From Sphingopyxis granuli NBRC 100800 (GTDB lineage Bacteria > Pseudomonadota > Alphaproteobacteria > Sphingomonadales > Sphingomonadaceae): 64,000 nt of DNA. Under the pieces are notes generated by a model. The model saw nothing but the letters and a program-made list of their open reading frames with translations. It was not told the origin of the DNA and did no database searches. Numbering within the stretch: position 1 is the stretch's first letter; each line of letters opens with the position of its first letter. Below, in pieces: positions 1 through 8,960 of the stretch. The stretch spans positions 29,596 to 93,595 of the forward strand of contig NZ_BCUA01000006.1 in NCBI RefSeq assembly GCF_001591045.1. Reading direction: 5' to 3'. A program made the position numbers and the translations under genes.

Positions 1-721
1 CCAGCCCCGGCAAATCGGAAATAAGCCCGGTGATGAGGCTCGCCGCGATGACGCTGCCCGCCTGCACGGTCCAGGGTGAGACGGGCGCGGTCAGCCTGTG
101 CGGGTTTACGTCGCCGCCCGCGTTCGCTTTGCCGATCATTGCGTTCTTGCGCTGCTGTCCGTTCGGATCGTCTGCGGCCTGCGGCGACGCTGGCAACTCG
201 GGCGTCTGTTCTGCCGTGACCGCGACCGGGCGAGCAGATGCGGCGTTGCCGGCGACTTGCAGCATGACGCCGGACTCGCGGGCCGCGCGCTGTTCGGCCG
301 CGATGCGCTGGCGTTCGGCTTCGGCCTCCTGCGCCGTGCGCCGCGCCGCCTCGTCCGCGGACTCGATCGGCGCCATCCCGATTTTGCGCTGATGGTCGAG
401 GATCGGCTTGCCAAGGTCGCCGGGGAGCGGCGGCCCGAGTTGCGGCACGTCGCCATAGCTGACGGGAGCGCCCGCGAGTGCATCGGGCGGCGCCTTCGCG
501 CCATGCAGCTTGTCGTCGGCGGGTGCGATGATGCCGATACTCGCAGGCTTCAACGCCAGCCATGTGACGCCGACAATCGCGGTCGATCCGACAGCGGCAA
601 TGGCGACGATCGCGCCGCGCCGAAAGCGGGTCACGCGACCCGGCGCGGCGCGAAGGGCGAGCGTTTCGGGGTCGGCCTTGGCCGGTGCGGTGCTGACGGG
701 CGGGATAGCCGGGTCGATCAT
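1..721 (-). CDS. trbI: TrbI/VirB10-family conjugation protein, C-terminus cut by window edge
   Basis: Bridges the inner and outer membranes in the type IV secretion channel. Reading from ATG at 721, which overlaps the trbG stop as ATGA, the protein has a short cytoplasmic N-terminus, one hydrophobic helix (about residues 35-55), a proline- and charge-rich periplasmic linker with an Arg/Glu/Ala-rich coiled stretch, and then the start of the conserved TrbI domain (VQAGSVIAASLITG, close to the family consensus VQAGSVIPASLITG). About 240 codons are visible and open to base 1, so the gene continues outside. It is the last visible gene of the trb operon. Confidence 0.9.
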   Translation of the reverse strand, partial: MIDPAIPPVSTAPAKADPETLALRAAPGRVTRFRRGAIVAIAAVGSTAIVGVTWLALKPASIGIIAPADDKLHGAKAPPDALAGAPVSYGDVPQLGPPLPGDLGKPILDHQRKIGMAPIESADEAARRTAQEAEAERQRIAAEQRAARESGVMLQVAGNAASARPVAVTAEQTPELPASPQAADDPNGQQRKNAMIGKANAGGDVNPHRLTAPVSPWTVQAGSVIAASLITGLISDLPGL

Positions 722-1536
722 TTGCCTTTCCTCCGCTTCGGCTGCGCCGTCTCGATCCGCACGATCTGCTGCTTCTTGCCGCCAAGGCGCAACTCGGCCG
801 CGCCGAACAGCCGATCGACGACATAGTAGCGGCCCGCGACCCGGTAGTTCACAAGTTGCGCCTCGCCGTCGTCCCCAATGACGAACAGCGGCGGCGCCTC
901 GCCAACCGCAATGCTCGGCGAAAACTCGATAAAGGTCTGCCGCCCATCATCGAACGCGCGCAGCGGACGCCATGCAGGTTTGTCGCCGGAAATCGCATAG
1001 TGGAAATTGAGGCGATCGACCGCGAGGCCCGACGCGATCGGCGCGGCTGCTGCTGCCGCGTCCTGCTGGCGGCGCAGCGCGATCAGCTCGTCTTTCGGAT
1101 AGGTCCACGACAGCGCCGCCATCGCGCCGGTCGATCGGCTTTCGAGTTCGATGTGATAGACGCGCCTGTCAGTCGTGATGACGAGATTCGAGCGAAGTCC
1201 TGCCGAATAGGGCTTCACGAAAATATGGGTGCGCTGCTCTGCGCCACTGCCGCTGGTCGTGTCGCCAACGGTCCAGCGCACGGTATCACCCGCGGCAACC
1301 GACGTGACCGCCTCGCCAGGCTGCAAAGCAATGTCGGTGATGCGCTCGGGGGCGGCATAGAGCCGATAGAGCGTCCCGTCGCTATAGGGATAGACCTGCA
1401 CCGCGCCGACGAATCCGGCGTTCGACGGCTCGCGCAGCGCGGCCTTGTTGGCGGCGGCGACCTTTGCGGTCGGCTGGGCGGCGGCGGGAACGGCAAGCGC
1501 AAGGACGCTAACCGACAGGATGACGGCGCGGATCAT
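718..1536 (-). CDS. trbG: P-type conjugative transfer protein TrbG (VirB9-like)
   Basis: Periplasmic component of the mating-pair channel that, with TrbI, forms the outer-membrane core complex. The 272-residue product starts with a signal peptide (hydrophobic residues 3-20, AAAQP cleavage region). It then shows a VirB9/CagX-type beta-rich domain with a Tyr-Pro-Tyr-Ser motif and a repeated tyrosine segment near the C-terminus (RYYVVDRLF). The length fits the family. It overlaps trbI by 4 bases downstream and trbF by 4 bases upstream, so translation is probably coupled. Confidence 0.92.
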   Translation of the reverse strand: MIRAVILSVSVLALAVPAAAQPTAKVAAANKAALREPSNAGFVGAVQVYPYSDGTLYRLYAAPERITDIALQPGEAVTSVAAGDTVRWTVGDTTSGSGAEQRTHIFVKPYSAGLRSNLVITTDRRVYHIELESRSTGAMAALSWTYPKDELIALRRQQDAAAAAAPIASGLAVDRLNFHYAISGDKPAWRPLRAFDDGRQTFIEFSPSIAVGEAPPLFVIGDDGEAQLVNYRVAGRYYVVDRLFGAAELRLGGKKQQIVRIETAQPKRRKGK

Positions 1537-2336
1537 GGTTCATTCCTTTCGGGGGTCTGCGGCGGTTCGGGGTCGATCGGCATATCGGCGGGCGGTTCCG
1601 GCGCGACCAATTCGTCCGGTCTCGGGAAGCGATCGAGCGGTTTCAGAACATCGGTGTCGAGTTCGCGGGACCAGTCGATCGCGTCGATATAAAGGCCGAG
1701 CGGGTTCTTGCGCAGCACCTCGGCCGAGCGTGGCGGCTGCACCTTCACGGTCAGCATCGCGGTCCAGCGCGAAGTGCCCGACAGGCTGCCGCGTTCATAA
1801 GCCTGCTCGGTCCATTTGACCTGAAAGCTACTATCCGATGCGCGGACCACGCTCGTCACCTGTACCGACACCGTGCGACGGCCTACATCCGCGAACGGAT
1901 TATCGGCGCGGGCATATTCGCCAAGGAAGAGCGACGCGCGTTCGGTGGCGAAGTCGTATGCCGATAGCCAGTTCTCACGCATGAGCACCGGATCGAGCGA
2001 ACGCGAGCGGACATTGACGATGAACTTGCCAAGGTGCCAGGCAATCTGCGGGTCGGTCGCCTGATACTCCGTGTCTGCCGGCGCGACCGCCTGCGCCTCA
2101 CCGAGAGTGTCGACCTCGACGACATAGGGCACAACATGGCTCTGCATCGACTGCCAGATCAGCGCGGACGACAGGCCCGCGGTGAGCAGCAGCCCACCGA
2201 ACGCCATCAGCCGCCAATTCTTCGCCTGAACGCGGGCGGCACCGATGCGCTCGTCCCATAGTTGTCCGGCGCGTTGATAGGGAGTTTCAGGTTCGGGCGT
2301 CTGCCCATAGCGCTGCACGGCTCGTTTGAATCTCAT
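1533..2336 (-). CDS. trbF: Conjugal transfer protein TrbF (VirB8-like)
   Basis: Inner-membrane scaffold of the type IV secretion system. The 267 residues comprise a cytoplasmic N-terminus rich in Arg/Gln, one transmembrane helix (about residues 43-62, followed by WQSMQSHVVPYVVEVD), and a periplasmic VirB8-type domain. The tail is proline-rich (PEPPADMPIDPEPPQTP), unlike the globular domain. It lies 3 bases after trbL and overlaps trbG by 4 bases. Confidence 0.92.
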   Translation of the reverse strand: MRFKRAVQRYGQTPEPETPYQRAGQLWDERIGAARVQAKNWRLMAFGGLLLTAGLSSALIWQSMQSHVVPYVVEVDTLGEAQAVAPADTEYQATDPQIAWHLGKFIVNVRSRSLDPVLMRENWLSAYDFATERASLFLGEYARADNPFADVGRRTVSVQVTSVVRASDSSFQVKWTEQAYERGSLSGTSRWTAMLTVKVQPPRSAEVLRKNPLGLYIDAIDWSRELDTDVLKPLDRFPRPDELVAPEPPADMPIDPEPPQTPERNEP

Positions 2337-2339
2337 GAC

Positions 2340-3641
2340 TTAATCCCTTTCCTTGATGTCCGGTGTGATCCCGGCGCCGCCACGATCGCCCGATTGAACG
2401 GCGTGGATCGCCATCTGACGGCGGTGACGGCTAGCCTGGGTGGCGTGGAGTTTTTGCGCCCATGCCGGCGGCGATGCGTCACCGGCGGCGCTGCCGCTGG
2501 CGGCGCTCGATGCACCGCTGGTTCCCGCGGCCCAGGCGGCTTGCTGACCGCGCGCGGCAGCAGCGCGAAGGCCGAGGGCATTGTGCATCCGGTTGGCGGC
2601 AGCCCCTTTGGCGGCGCTCGCCATGCCGCCGATACCGGCGCCGATGGTCGAGGTGCCGGACGTTTCCTGGCCCAGCTTGTAAGCCGTCGAAGCTGCGCTC
2701 CCCATCGCCGTTCCGGCGCGAAGCGCGCCGAGACCGGCGCCGGCAACGCCCCGCGTAGCGGCAACAGCGCCGGCTCCGCCCATCGCGAAGCCGCCTGCGG
2801 CCAATGCGGTTGTCGCGACGACGGAACCGGCGCCGAGCTGCGGGGCGCCCGCGACCAACCCGGACGCAATGCCGGGACCAAAGATAGCGAGGCCGAACAG
2901 GGCCAGGCTCGCGAGCATCAGCGATACCGCCTGCTCGATCGACACCTCCTCGCCGGCAATCGCGCCGGTGAAGTCGGCAAAATAGTTGGAACCGATACCG
3001 ACGATGACCGCCAGCACCATCACCTTGATGCCGGACGAGACGACATTGCCCAGCACACGCTCGGCGAGGAAGGATGTGCGATTCCAGAGTGCGAAGGGAA
3101 CCAGCACGAAGCCCGCGAGGCTCGTCAGCTTGAATTCCAAGATCGTGATGAAAAGCTGGATCGCGAGAATGAAGAAGGCCGCGATGACGATCACCCAGGC
3201 AATTACCAGCACCGCGATCTCGACGAAATTATTGAAGAAGTCGATCGGGCCGACGAGCTCTTTCGCTTGCACCAGAAGCGGAAAGGCGGCCTCGAATCCG
3301 GTTCCCGCGAGCCGGCCCGGCATCAGCAAATCCTGCGCGCCGATCGCGCTGCCGCCCGCGGTCAGTCCCAGTCCGGCGAAACTGCGGAAGATGATGTCGG
3401 TGAGGAGCGGAAAGCTGTTCAATATCAGCGCGAAGGCGCCGACATAGAGAATCTTCTTCAAAAACTTGCCGATGACGTCGTCCTCACCGCCAAGCGCCCA
3501 GAACAGCCCGGCGAGCGTGATATCGATGCCGATCAGGATCGTGGTCAGGAAACCGACATCGCCGCCGAGCAGCCCGAAACCGCTGTCGATATAGGCGATG
3601 AACGCCTGCATGAACTGGTCGATGACATTCAAATCCTGCAC
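2340..3641 (-). CDS. trbL: P-type conjugative transfer membrane protein TrbL (VirB6-like)
   Basis: Polytopic inner-membrane protein of the mating channel. The N-terminal 270 residues contain about six hydrophobic segments. The C-terminal 160 residues are low-complexity Ala/Gly/Ser (GAGGAGAVAA-type runs) ending in a charged tail, as is usual for TrbL. The chosen start is GTG at 3641, preceded by AAGGAG with 8-base spacing; no better ATG precedes the conserved N-terminus. There is a 126-base gap to trbJ with no convincing trbK-like gene in it. Confidence 0.9.
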   Translation of the reverse strand: MQDLNVIDQFMQAFIAYIDSGFGLLGGDVGFLTTILIGIDITLAGLFWALGGEDDVIGKFLKKILYVGAFALILNSFPLLTDIIFRSFAGLGLTAGGSAIGAQDLLMPGRLAGTGFEAAFPLLVQAKELVGPIDFFNNFVEIAVLVIAWVIVIAAFFILAIQLFITILEFKLTSLAGFVLVPFALWNRTSFLAERVLGNVVSSGIKVMVLAVIVGIGSNYFADFTGAIAGEEVSIEQAVSLMLASLALFGLAIFGPGIASGLVAGAPQLGAGSVVATTALAAGGFAMGGAGAVAATRGVAGAGLGALRAGTAMGSAASTAYKLGQETSGTSTIGAGIGGMASAAKGAAANRMHNALGLRAAAARGQQAAWAAGTSGASSAASGSAAGDASPPAWAQKLHATQASRHRRQMAIHAVQSGDRGGAGITPDIKERD

Positions 3642-3767
3642 GCACGGGACTCCTTAAAGGCAATGGATTGGGGTCGCGGGAACCGCTGGCCGCGAGAGGG
3701 GGGAGCCATGCGGTCCCCGCGACGGGACGGCGCTCGCCGGGGAACAAGGGGCGCAGCGCCGCCCAAG

Positions 3768-4502
3768 CTATGGCTGCGGCGTGTAGGCCTTGCCGTCGCC
3801 GAGGAATCGGCTCGTGCGGACACGGGCCTCGCGCGCGCTCTGGCCGCGCCGCGCCGCTTCGAGCGATTCGGTTCGGAACTGCGCCGCCATCAGGTTCTGG
3901 AGCTGGAACTGCTGCTTGGTCGCGAGCGCGAGAAGCTGGTTTGTCGCCTGCTGTGCCTGCAAACTTCCTTCTGCGCCTTGGCTCTTGGCGACGATCGCCG
4001 CGAGGGTTTGCGCGTCATCGCGGACATTCTCGACGATACCGCTCTGAACCTGCATCGTCTGCCGGAACGCGGCCATTTCATTATCGAGCCGCTGTTTCGC
4101 GACCGCAATCCGCTGGTCCCGTTTCAGCGCGGTCCCGAAGCTGTCGGGAAACTGCTGCCGAAACCGCTCGTCGAGTTGGTCGACGCGGAAGTCGATGCCC
4201 TGCGCCTGCCCCATCAGCTTGTCGATCTCGCCGAGCTTCTGGCGGAGCTGGTCGAGCTGCGGGAAGTCGATGCGCGAGAGGTTCTTAGCCTGACCCGCAA
4301 GCATCTGGGCTTCGTTCTGAAGGCTCTGGATCTGATTGTTGATCTGTTGAAGCGTCCGCGCGGCCGTCAGCAGATTTTGCGTGTAGTTGGTGGGATCGAA
4401 CACGCTGATCTGCGCGGAGGCCGGCGCGGTGGCGAGCGATGCCGCACCGATCGCGCCGACGATGCCGGTTCCGATCAAGGCGGCGATGACATATTTCTTC
4501 AT
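3768..4502 (-). CDS. trbJ: P-type conjugative transfer protein TrbJ (VirB5-like)
   Basis: Periplasmic, probably pilus-associated minor component. The 244-residue product has a clear signal peptide (MKKYVIAALIGTGIVGAIGA, cleavage after ASAQ) followed by a long helical, Gln-rich region (LQQINNQIQSLQNEAQ) predicted as coiled coil, typical of TrbJ. ATG at 4502 has AAGGAG seven bases upstream. It lies 11 bases after trbE, in the conserved trbE-J-L order. Confidence 0.92.
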   Translation of the reverse strand: MKKYVIAALIGTGIVGAIGAASLATAPASAQISVFDPTNYTQNLLTAARTLQQINNQIQSLQNEAQMLAGQAKNLSRIDFPQLDQLRQKLGEIDKLMGQAQGIDFRVDQLDERFRQQFPDSFGTALKRDQRIAVAKQRLDNEMAAFRQTMQVQSGIVENVRDDAQTLAAIVAKSQGAEGSLQAQQATNQLLALATKQQFQLQNLMAAQFRTESLEAARRGQSAREARVRTSRFLGDGKAYTPQP

Positions 4503-4513
4503 CTCATATCTCC

Positions 4514-6952
4514 TTAGGGTTGCACGGGGGACGCGGGGAAACAGGCGGCCGCGTCAGCCGCCCATTCAAGGCCGGAATCGGAGAGGAACCAGCCGACGAA
4601 ATCGTCTGCGCCATGTGCGGCGAGCAGCGCGTCGATACGCTTTTGCGTGTCGGGATCGGATGCACCGCAAAGGGCGAGCGCGATCGGGCCTAGCCCCAGC
4701 TCGAACAGCCGGTTGCCGCGCGCCGATTGCAGATAATATTGCCGCTTCGGCACCGCGCGGCTGACCAGCTCGATTTGCCGCTCGTTGAGGCCGAAGCGAA
4801 GATAGGCCGCCTGGCTTTGCGGTTCGATCGCCCGATCGTTGGGAAGCAGGATGCGCTGCGGGCAGCTTTCGATGAGGACAGGCGCAATCGCGCTGGCGGC
4901 AATCTCCGAAAGGTTATGGGTGGCAAAGACGACCGACACATTTTTCTTGCGGACGGTTTTCAGCCATTCCCTGATGCGCTCGGAAAACAGCGGATGGTCG
5001 ATATATTTCCATGACTCGTCGAGGACGAGCAGCGTCGGCTTGCCCGTGAATCGTTCTTCGAGACGATGAAACAGATAGGAGAGGACCGGCGCGACAACGC
5101 TTTCCGACCCCATCAAGGCTTCCATCTCGAAGCATTGGACGTCGGCCATATGTAGGTCGTCCTCGGCCGCATCGAGCAGACGGCCGAATGGCCCTTCGAG
5201 CGTATAGGGCGCGAGCGCCGATCGCAGCGGCGCCGATTGCAGCAGCAGCGACAGGCCGGTCAGGGTCCGTTCCTCCATCGGCGCGGTTGCGAGATTGGTG
5301 AGCGCCGACCAAACGGCTTCCTTGACCTCGGGCGTTATCGGGACATTCTCCCCGGCGAGCAGGGCGCCGATCCACTCGGCCGCCCATGCCCGCTCGTCGG
5401 GCCGGTCGATGTGTCGCAACGGCTGGAAAGCGATCGTCTCTCCGGCATCGCCGCCAAGCCCAAGACCATGATGCGCGCCGCCCATCGCCAGCGTCGCCGC
5501 GCGCGCCGACCGCCCCATGTCGAAGATATAGACTTGGGAGTCGGGGTAGCGCCGGAACTGCAACGCCAAGAGCGTCAGCAGCACGGACTTGCCCGCGCCG
5601 GTCGGTCCGACGATCATCATATGCCCCACGTCGCCAATATGGGTGCTGAGCCGGAACGGGGTCGAGCCGCTGGTTTCGGCATAGAGCAAAGGCGGGCCGT
5701 CGAGGTGCGCGTTGCGCGCCGGTCCCGCCCATACCGACGACAGCGGCATGAGGTGGGCGAGATTGAGCGTGTGGATGATTGGCTGGCGGACGTTCGCATA
5801 GACATGGCCGGGCAGGCTCGACAGCCACGCCTCCACCGCGTTGACGCTCTCGCGAATACAGGTGAAGCCCAGCCCGTTGACGATGCGCTCGACCGCGCGC
5901 ACCTTTTCCTCGACGCGGGCGCGATCGGTATCGGCAACGGTTATGGTCGTGGTCAGATAGCCGAACGCAACATGGTCGGCCCCGAGCGCCTGCAATGCCA
6001 GGTCAGCATCGACGACCTTGTTGTCGGCATCACTGTCGAGCAACTGGACCGGCTGATTATAGATAACCTCGCGCAAGAGCGCCGTCACCGACTTACGCTT
6101 GTTGAACCACTGGCGGCGCAGCTTGGTGAGCGCCTTGGTCGCGTCGGTCTTGTCGAGCGCCACGAAGCGCGTCACCCAGCGATAGCCGAAATCTTCGTGA
6201 TTGAGCGCGTCGAGGATTCCGGGCCTGCTGACATTGGGAAAGCCCATGATGGTCAGCGTCCGCAAATGCTGGTCGCCAAGCATCGGTTCGAGGCCACCGG
6301 TCAGCGGCGTGTCGGTCAGTATCGCGTCGAGATACATCGGGGTTTCGGGGACCGCGACGGCGTGGCGGCGCGTCGATATGGCGCCGTGAAGGAACGTCAG
6401 CGTCTCGCCATCGTCGAGTGCGCGCACCTCCGGCATGAAGCCCGAAAACAGGTCGAGCGCCCTATCGGTTTCGGCGACGAAGCTCGCAAGCGCCTGCCGC
6501 CAGTCGCGGCCCTTCACGTCGTCGCTACGCTCGACCAGCGCGCGGCCCGCCGTGTCCGCCTGATCCGGCGACGGCAGGAAGGTGAGCGTCACATAATAGC
6601 GGCTTTCATAGTGTGCGCCCGCGCTCTCGAACGCCGCTCGCCGTTCCTGATCGACCAGCCAGGACGCGGCGTCGGGAAAGCCGCTGTCGGGATAGCCCAG
6701 CGCCTCGCGGCGTTCGGCTTCCAAGTGGAGCGCCCAGCCCGATCCGAAACGCTTGAGGACATTGTTAGCCCGCGCGCAGGCGCCGACCAACTCGGCCTCC
6801 GTTGCGGACTCCAAGTCCGGCCCGCGAAAGCGCAAGGTGCGCTGAAAGCTGCCGTCCTTGTTCAGCACCACGCCGGGAGCGACCAGCGCCGCCCACGGCA
6901 GATGGTCCGCAAGGCGGTCGGCCCGGCTGCGATATTCGCGCAGGTTCAGCAT
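4514..6952 (-). CDS. trbE: Conjugal transfer ATPase TrbE (VirB4-like)
   Basis: Cytoplasmic or membrane-associated ATPase that powers channel assembly and substrate transfer. The 812-residue product carries Walker A GPTGAGKS at 449-456, a Walker B (PTLLVLDESW, near 650) and the usual N-terminal CagE/TrbE/VirB domain. The start is ATG at 6952 (MLNLREYRSRADRLADHLPW), the family N-terminus. A longer in-frame ORF to 7072 exists, but its extra 40 residues are an artefact overlapping trbD. The start overlaps the trbD stop by 7 bases. Confidence 0.95.
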   Translation of the reverse strand: MLNLREYRSRADRLADHLPWAALVAPGVVLNKDGSFQRTLRFRGPDLESATEAELVGACARANNVLKRFGSGWALHLEAERREALGYPDSGFPDAASWLVDQERRAAFESAGAHYESRYYVTLTFLPSPDQADTAGRALVERSDDVKGRDWRQALASFVAETDRALDLFSGFMPEVRALDDGETLTFLHGAISTRRHAVAVPETPMYLDAILTDTPLTGGLEPMLGDQHLRTLTIMGFPNVSRPGILDALNHEDFGYRWVTRFVALDKTDATKALTKLRRQWFNKRKSVTALLREVIYNQPVQLLDSDADNKVVDADLALQALGADHVAFGYLTTTITVADTDRARVEEKVRAVERIVNGLGFTCIRESVNAVEAWLSSLPGHVYANVRQPIIHTLNLAHLMPLSSVWAGPARNAHLDGPPLLYAETSGSTPFRLSTHIGDVGHMMIVGPTGAGKSVLLTLLALQFRRYPDSQVYIFDMGRSARAATLAMGGAHHGLGLGGDAGETIAFQPLRHIDRPDERAWAAEWIGALLAGENVPITPEVKEAVWSALTNLATAPMEERTLTGLSLLLQSAPLRSALAPYTLEGPFGRLLDAAEDDLHMADVQCFEMEALMGSESVVAPVLSYLFHRLEERFTGKPTLLVLDESWKYIDHPLFSERIREWLKTVRKKNVSVVFATHNLSEIAASAIAPVLIESCPQRILLPNDRAIEPQSQAAYLRFGLNERQIELVSRAVPKRQYYLQSARGNRLFELGLGPIALALCGASDPDTQKRIDALLAAHGADDFVGWFLSDSGLEWAADAAACFPASPVQP

Positions 6953-7218
6953 GTCAGATAACCCCGCTGGCGAAGGTGGCGGGCGAGGACGGGCGCGAAA
7001 TCCGGGTCGCGCTTTGCGACGAATACCGCAACCGTGTGACCAAGCGCCCACATTGCGAGGCCAGCAATCCATTGCTGCAAGCCCAGCCCCAGCGCCGCCG
7101 CGATCGTGCCATTGACGATCGCGATGGCCCGCGGCGCGCCGCCGAGCAGGATCGGTTCGGCAAGCGCGCGGTGCATCGGCGCCTCGAAACCCTCGATGTG
7201 GCTGCCCGCGCCGATCAT
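6946..7218 (-). CDS. trbD: Conjugal transfer protein TrbD (VirB3-like)
   Basis: Small inner-membrane partner of TrbE. The 90-residue product opens with the VirB3-type segment IEGFEAPMHRALAEPILLGG followed by two hydrophobic helices (about residues 28-60). The start ATG at 7218 overlaps the trbC stop by 4 bases; the longer in-frame extension upstream overlaps trbC and is rejected. Size and place between trbC and trbE fit the family. Confidence 0.9.
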   Translation of the reverse strand: MIGAGSHIEGFEAPMHRALAEPILLGGAPRAIAIVNGTIAAALGLGLQQWIAGLAMWALGHTVAVFVAKRDPDFAPVLARHLRQRGYLTC

Positions 7219-7550
7219 GCGATGAGCGCCCCGCCGCCGAAGCTGAAAAAGCTGAGAAAGAAGGAGCTGGCCGCGAACGCGATGCTGAGGCCGAAAATAA
7301 TCTGAATCAAACGGCGAAAGCCGCCCGCCGTTTCCCCGAACGCCAAGGTCAAGCCGGTCACGATAATGATGATAACGGCGATGATCTTGGCAACCGGGCC
7401 TTGGACGGACTCCAAGACCTGCTGCAACGGTTCCTCCCACGGCATCCCCGATCCGGCGGCCTGCGCGGTGGCGGCGACAGCCAGGCCGAGCATCGCGGCA
7501 CCGGCGGCGGTTATGATCTTGTGTGGTTCGCGAACGCGGGACAGGCGCAT
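7215..7550 (-). CDS. trbC: Conjugal transfer pilin TrbC (VirB2-like)
   Basis: Major pilin precursor. The 111-residue product has a basic N-terminus, a long signal sequence ending in ATAQAAGS, and two hydrophobic segments separated by a short polar loop (FGETAGGFRR), the VirB2/TrbC layout. The start at 7550 is preferred because GGAGA precedes it with good spacing; an upstream ATG at 7565 would add five residues (MKEND) overlapping trbB. Confidence 0.9.
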   Translation of the reverse strand: MRLSRVREPHKIITAAGAAMLGLAVAATAQAAGSGMPWEEPLQQVLESVQGPVAKIIAVIIIIVTGLTLAFGETAGGFRRLIQIIFGLSIAFAASSFFLSFFSFGGGALIA

Positions 7551-7551
7551 G

Positions 7552-8556
7552 TCATTCTCCTTCAAAAGCGGTGGGATCGGGGGTGAGATCGCGGACGGCG
7601 TAATTTCCGTGCTCGTCGAGGCCGACGACGCGCGCGACGCTATCGACGCGGCGCGCGAGGCCGCGCCCGGATATGAAAACGATCATGTCAATGGCTTCGG
7701 CAATCAGCCGGCGCGGGACGGTGACGACGCTTTCCTGAACAAGCTGTTCGAGGCGATAGAGCGCCGCGACCGCGCTATTGGCGTGGACGGTCGCGATGCC
7801 GCCCGGATGCCCGGTGTTCCATGCCTTGAGCATGTCCAGCGCCTCGCGCCCGCGCACCTCGCCGACGATGATCCGGTCAGGCCGAAGGCGGAGCGTCGAG
7901 CGCACAAGCTCGGCCATCGTGACCGCGCCGGTTCCGGTCGGGCCGATAGAGCGGGTGCGGAGCGCGACAACATCGCTGGCCGCGCATTGCAGCTCGCGCG
8001 TGTCCTCTATGATGATAATGCGCTCGTCGAGGCCGGCCATTTCGGCGAGCAGCGCATTGGCGAGCGTCGTCTTGCCCGATGACGTGCCGCCCGCGACTAG
8101 AATGTTTCGTCGCTCGACGACCGCCATAGACAAGAGCCGCGCCGTGTCGGCCGACATGATGCCGTCGCGAACGTAATCGAGCAGCGTGTAAATTCTGGCG
8201 GCGGGCTTTCTGATCGAGAAGCAGGGCGCGAGGCTGACGGGCGGCAAGACGCCCTCGAACCGCTCGCCCGCGCCTTCGCCGTGCGGCGGCAGTTCGGCCG
8301 ATATGATCGGCGCCGCCGCATGGGCCTCGGTGCGGGCGTGGCTGGCGACCAGGCGAATGATGCGTTCGATCTGCGCCGGGTCGTATCGGGTTCCGGTGTC
8401 GATACGGCCTTCGCCGAGCCGGTCGAGACGCAGCACCCCATCGGGGTTCACCATGATCTCGATGACGGCGGGGTCGGATAGGGCCGCCGCGATACCCGGT
8501 CCCATAGCGGTGCGGAGCATCGCGCGGCGGCGATCTGCAGAAAGCGCGTCGGTCAT
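7552..8556 (-). CDS. trbB: P-type conjugative transfer ATPase TrbB (VirB11-like)
   Basis: Hexameric AAA-type traffic ATPase at the base of the channel. The 334-residue product carries Walker A GGTSSGKT at 156-163, an Asp box (IIIIEDTRELQ), Walker B (RIIVGEVRGREALDML) and the His box (GHPGGIATVHANS). The start is ATG at 8556, in a 4-base ATGA overlap with the preceding CopG-type gene. The ORF extends further upstream in frame, but only over that gene. Confidence 0.95.
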   Translation of the reverse strand: MTDALSADRRRAMLRTAMGPGIAAALSDPAVIEIMVNPDGVLRLDRLGEGRIDTGTRYDPAQIERIIRLVASHARTEAHAAAPIISAELPPHGEGAGERFEGVLPPVSLAPCFSIRKPAARIYTLLDYVRDGIMSADTARLLSMAVVERRNILVAGGTSSGKTTLANALLAEMAGLDERIIIIEDTRELQCAASDVVALRTRSIGPTGTGAVTMAELVRSTLRLRPDRIIVGEVRGREALDMLKAWNTGHPGGIATVHANSAVAALYRLEQLVQESVVTVPRRLIAEAIDMIVFISGRGLARRVDSVARVVGLDEHGNYAVRDLTPDPTAFEGE

Positions 8557-8957
8557 GGCTGTGCCTCGATGATGTTTTGGGTGTCGAGTGTCCGCTTGCC
8601 GCCCGCGATCTGGCGGCCAAGCTGGGCGATGAATCGCTCGAAACGCTGATTGCCAGTCGCGAGCGCAGCGGCGTCGGCTTCGGGGAGCGGCGCGGTGACG
8701 GTAAGCTGGTAGCGCACGAACAGCGCCAGAGCCTCCAGCACCACCTCCATGTCGCGGCGACCTGCCGCGACCTCGCGCGATATGCGGTCGAGCCGGACTT
8801 TCAGAAGGTCGTCGACCTCCTTCGTCGCGCGGCGCGCCAGCCAATCGCGAAGCGCCTCGTTGACGATCCGTGACTTGTTGCCGCCGCGCCGGATAACCAG
8901 CGCGTCGAGCGCATCGCTCAAGTCGCTGTCGATGTAGAGATTCTGCCGGACCTTCAT
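8553..8957 (-). CDS. CopG/ribbon-helix-helix family protein between traG and trbB
   Basis: A 134-residue protein whose first 45 residues (MKVRQNLYIDSDLSDALDAL, then GGNKSRIVNEALRDWL) match the ribbon-helix-helix DNA-binding fold. The rest is helical and of unknown role. A CopG-type gene in this position, between the coupling protein and trbB, is common in trb-type ICEs and probably regulates the transfer operon. It overlaps trbB by 4 bases and lies 3 bases after traG, so it is likely co-transcribed. Confidence 0.85.
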   Translation of the reverse strand: MKVRQNLYIDSDLSDALDALVIRRGGNKSRIVNEALRDWLARRATKEVDDLLKVRLDRISREVAAGRRDMEVVLEALALFVRYQLTVTAPLPEADAAALATGNQRFERFIAQLGRQIAGGKRTLDTQNIIEAQP

Positions 8958-8960
8958 CGC

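Noticed and set aside
3642..3767. A trbK entry-exclusion gene between trbJ and trbL
   Set aside because: The 126-base gap has no lipoprotein-like ORF with a start and ribosome-binding site.
2262..4517. 751-residue plus-strand ORF opposite trbL and trbJ
   Set aside because: Antisense shadow in GC-rich DNA; composition is Arg/Glu/Asp-rich without motifs, and both opposite-strand genes are recognised families.
5237..6961. 574-residue plus-strand ORF opposite trbE
   Set aside because: Shadow of a well-defined ATPase gene; no domain or ribosome-binding site.
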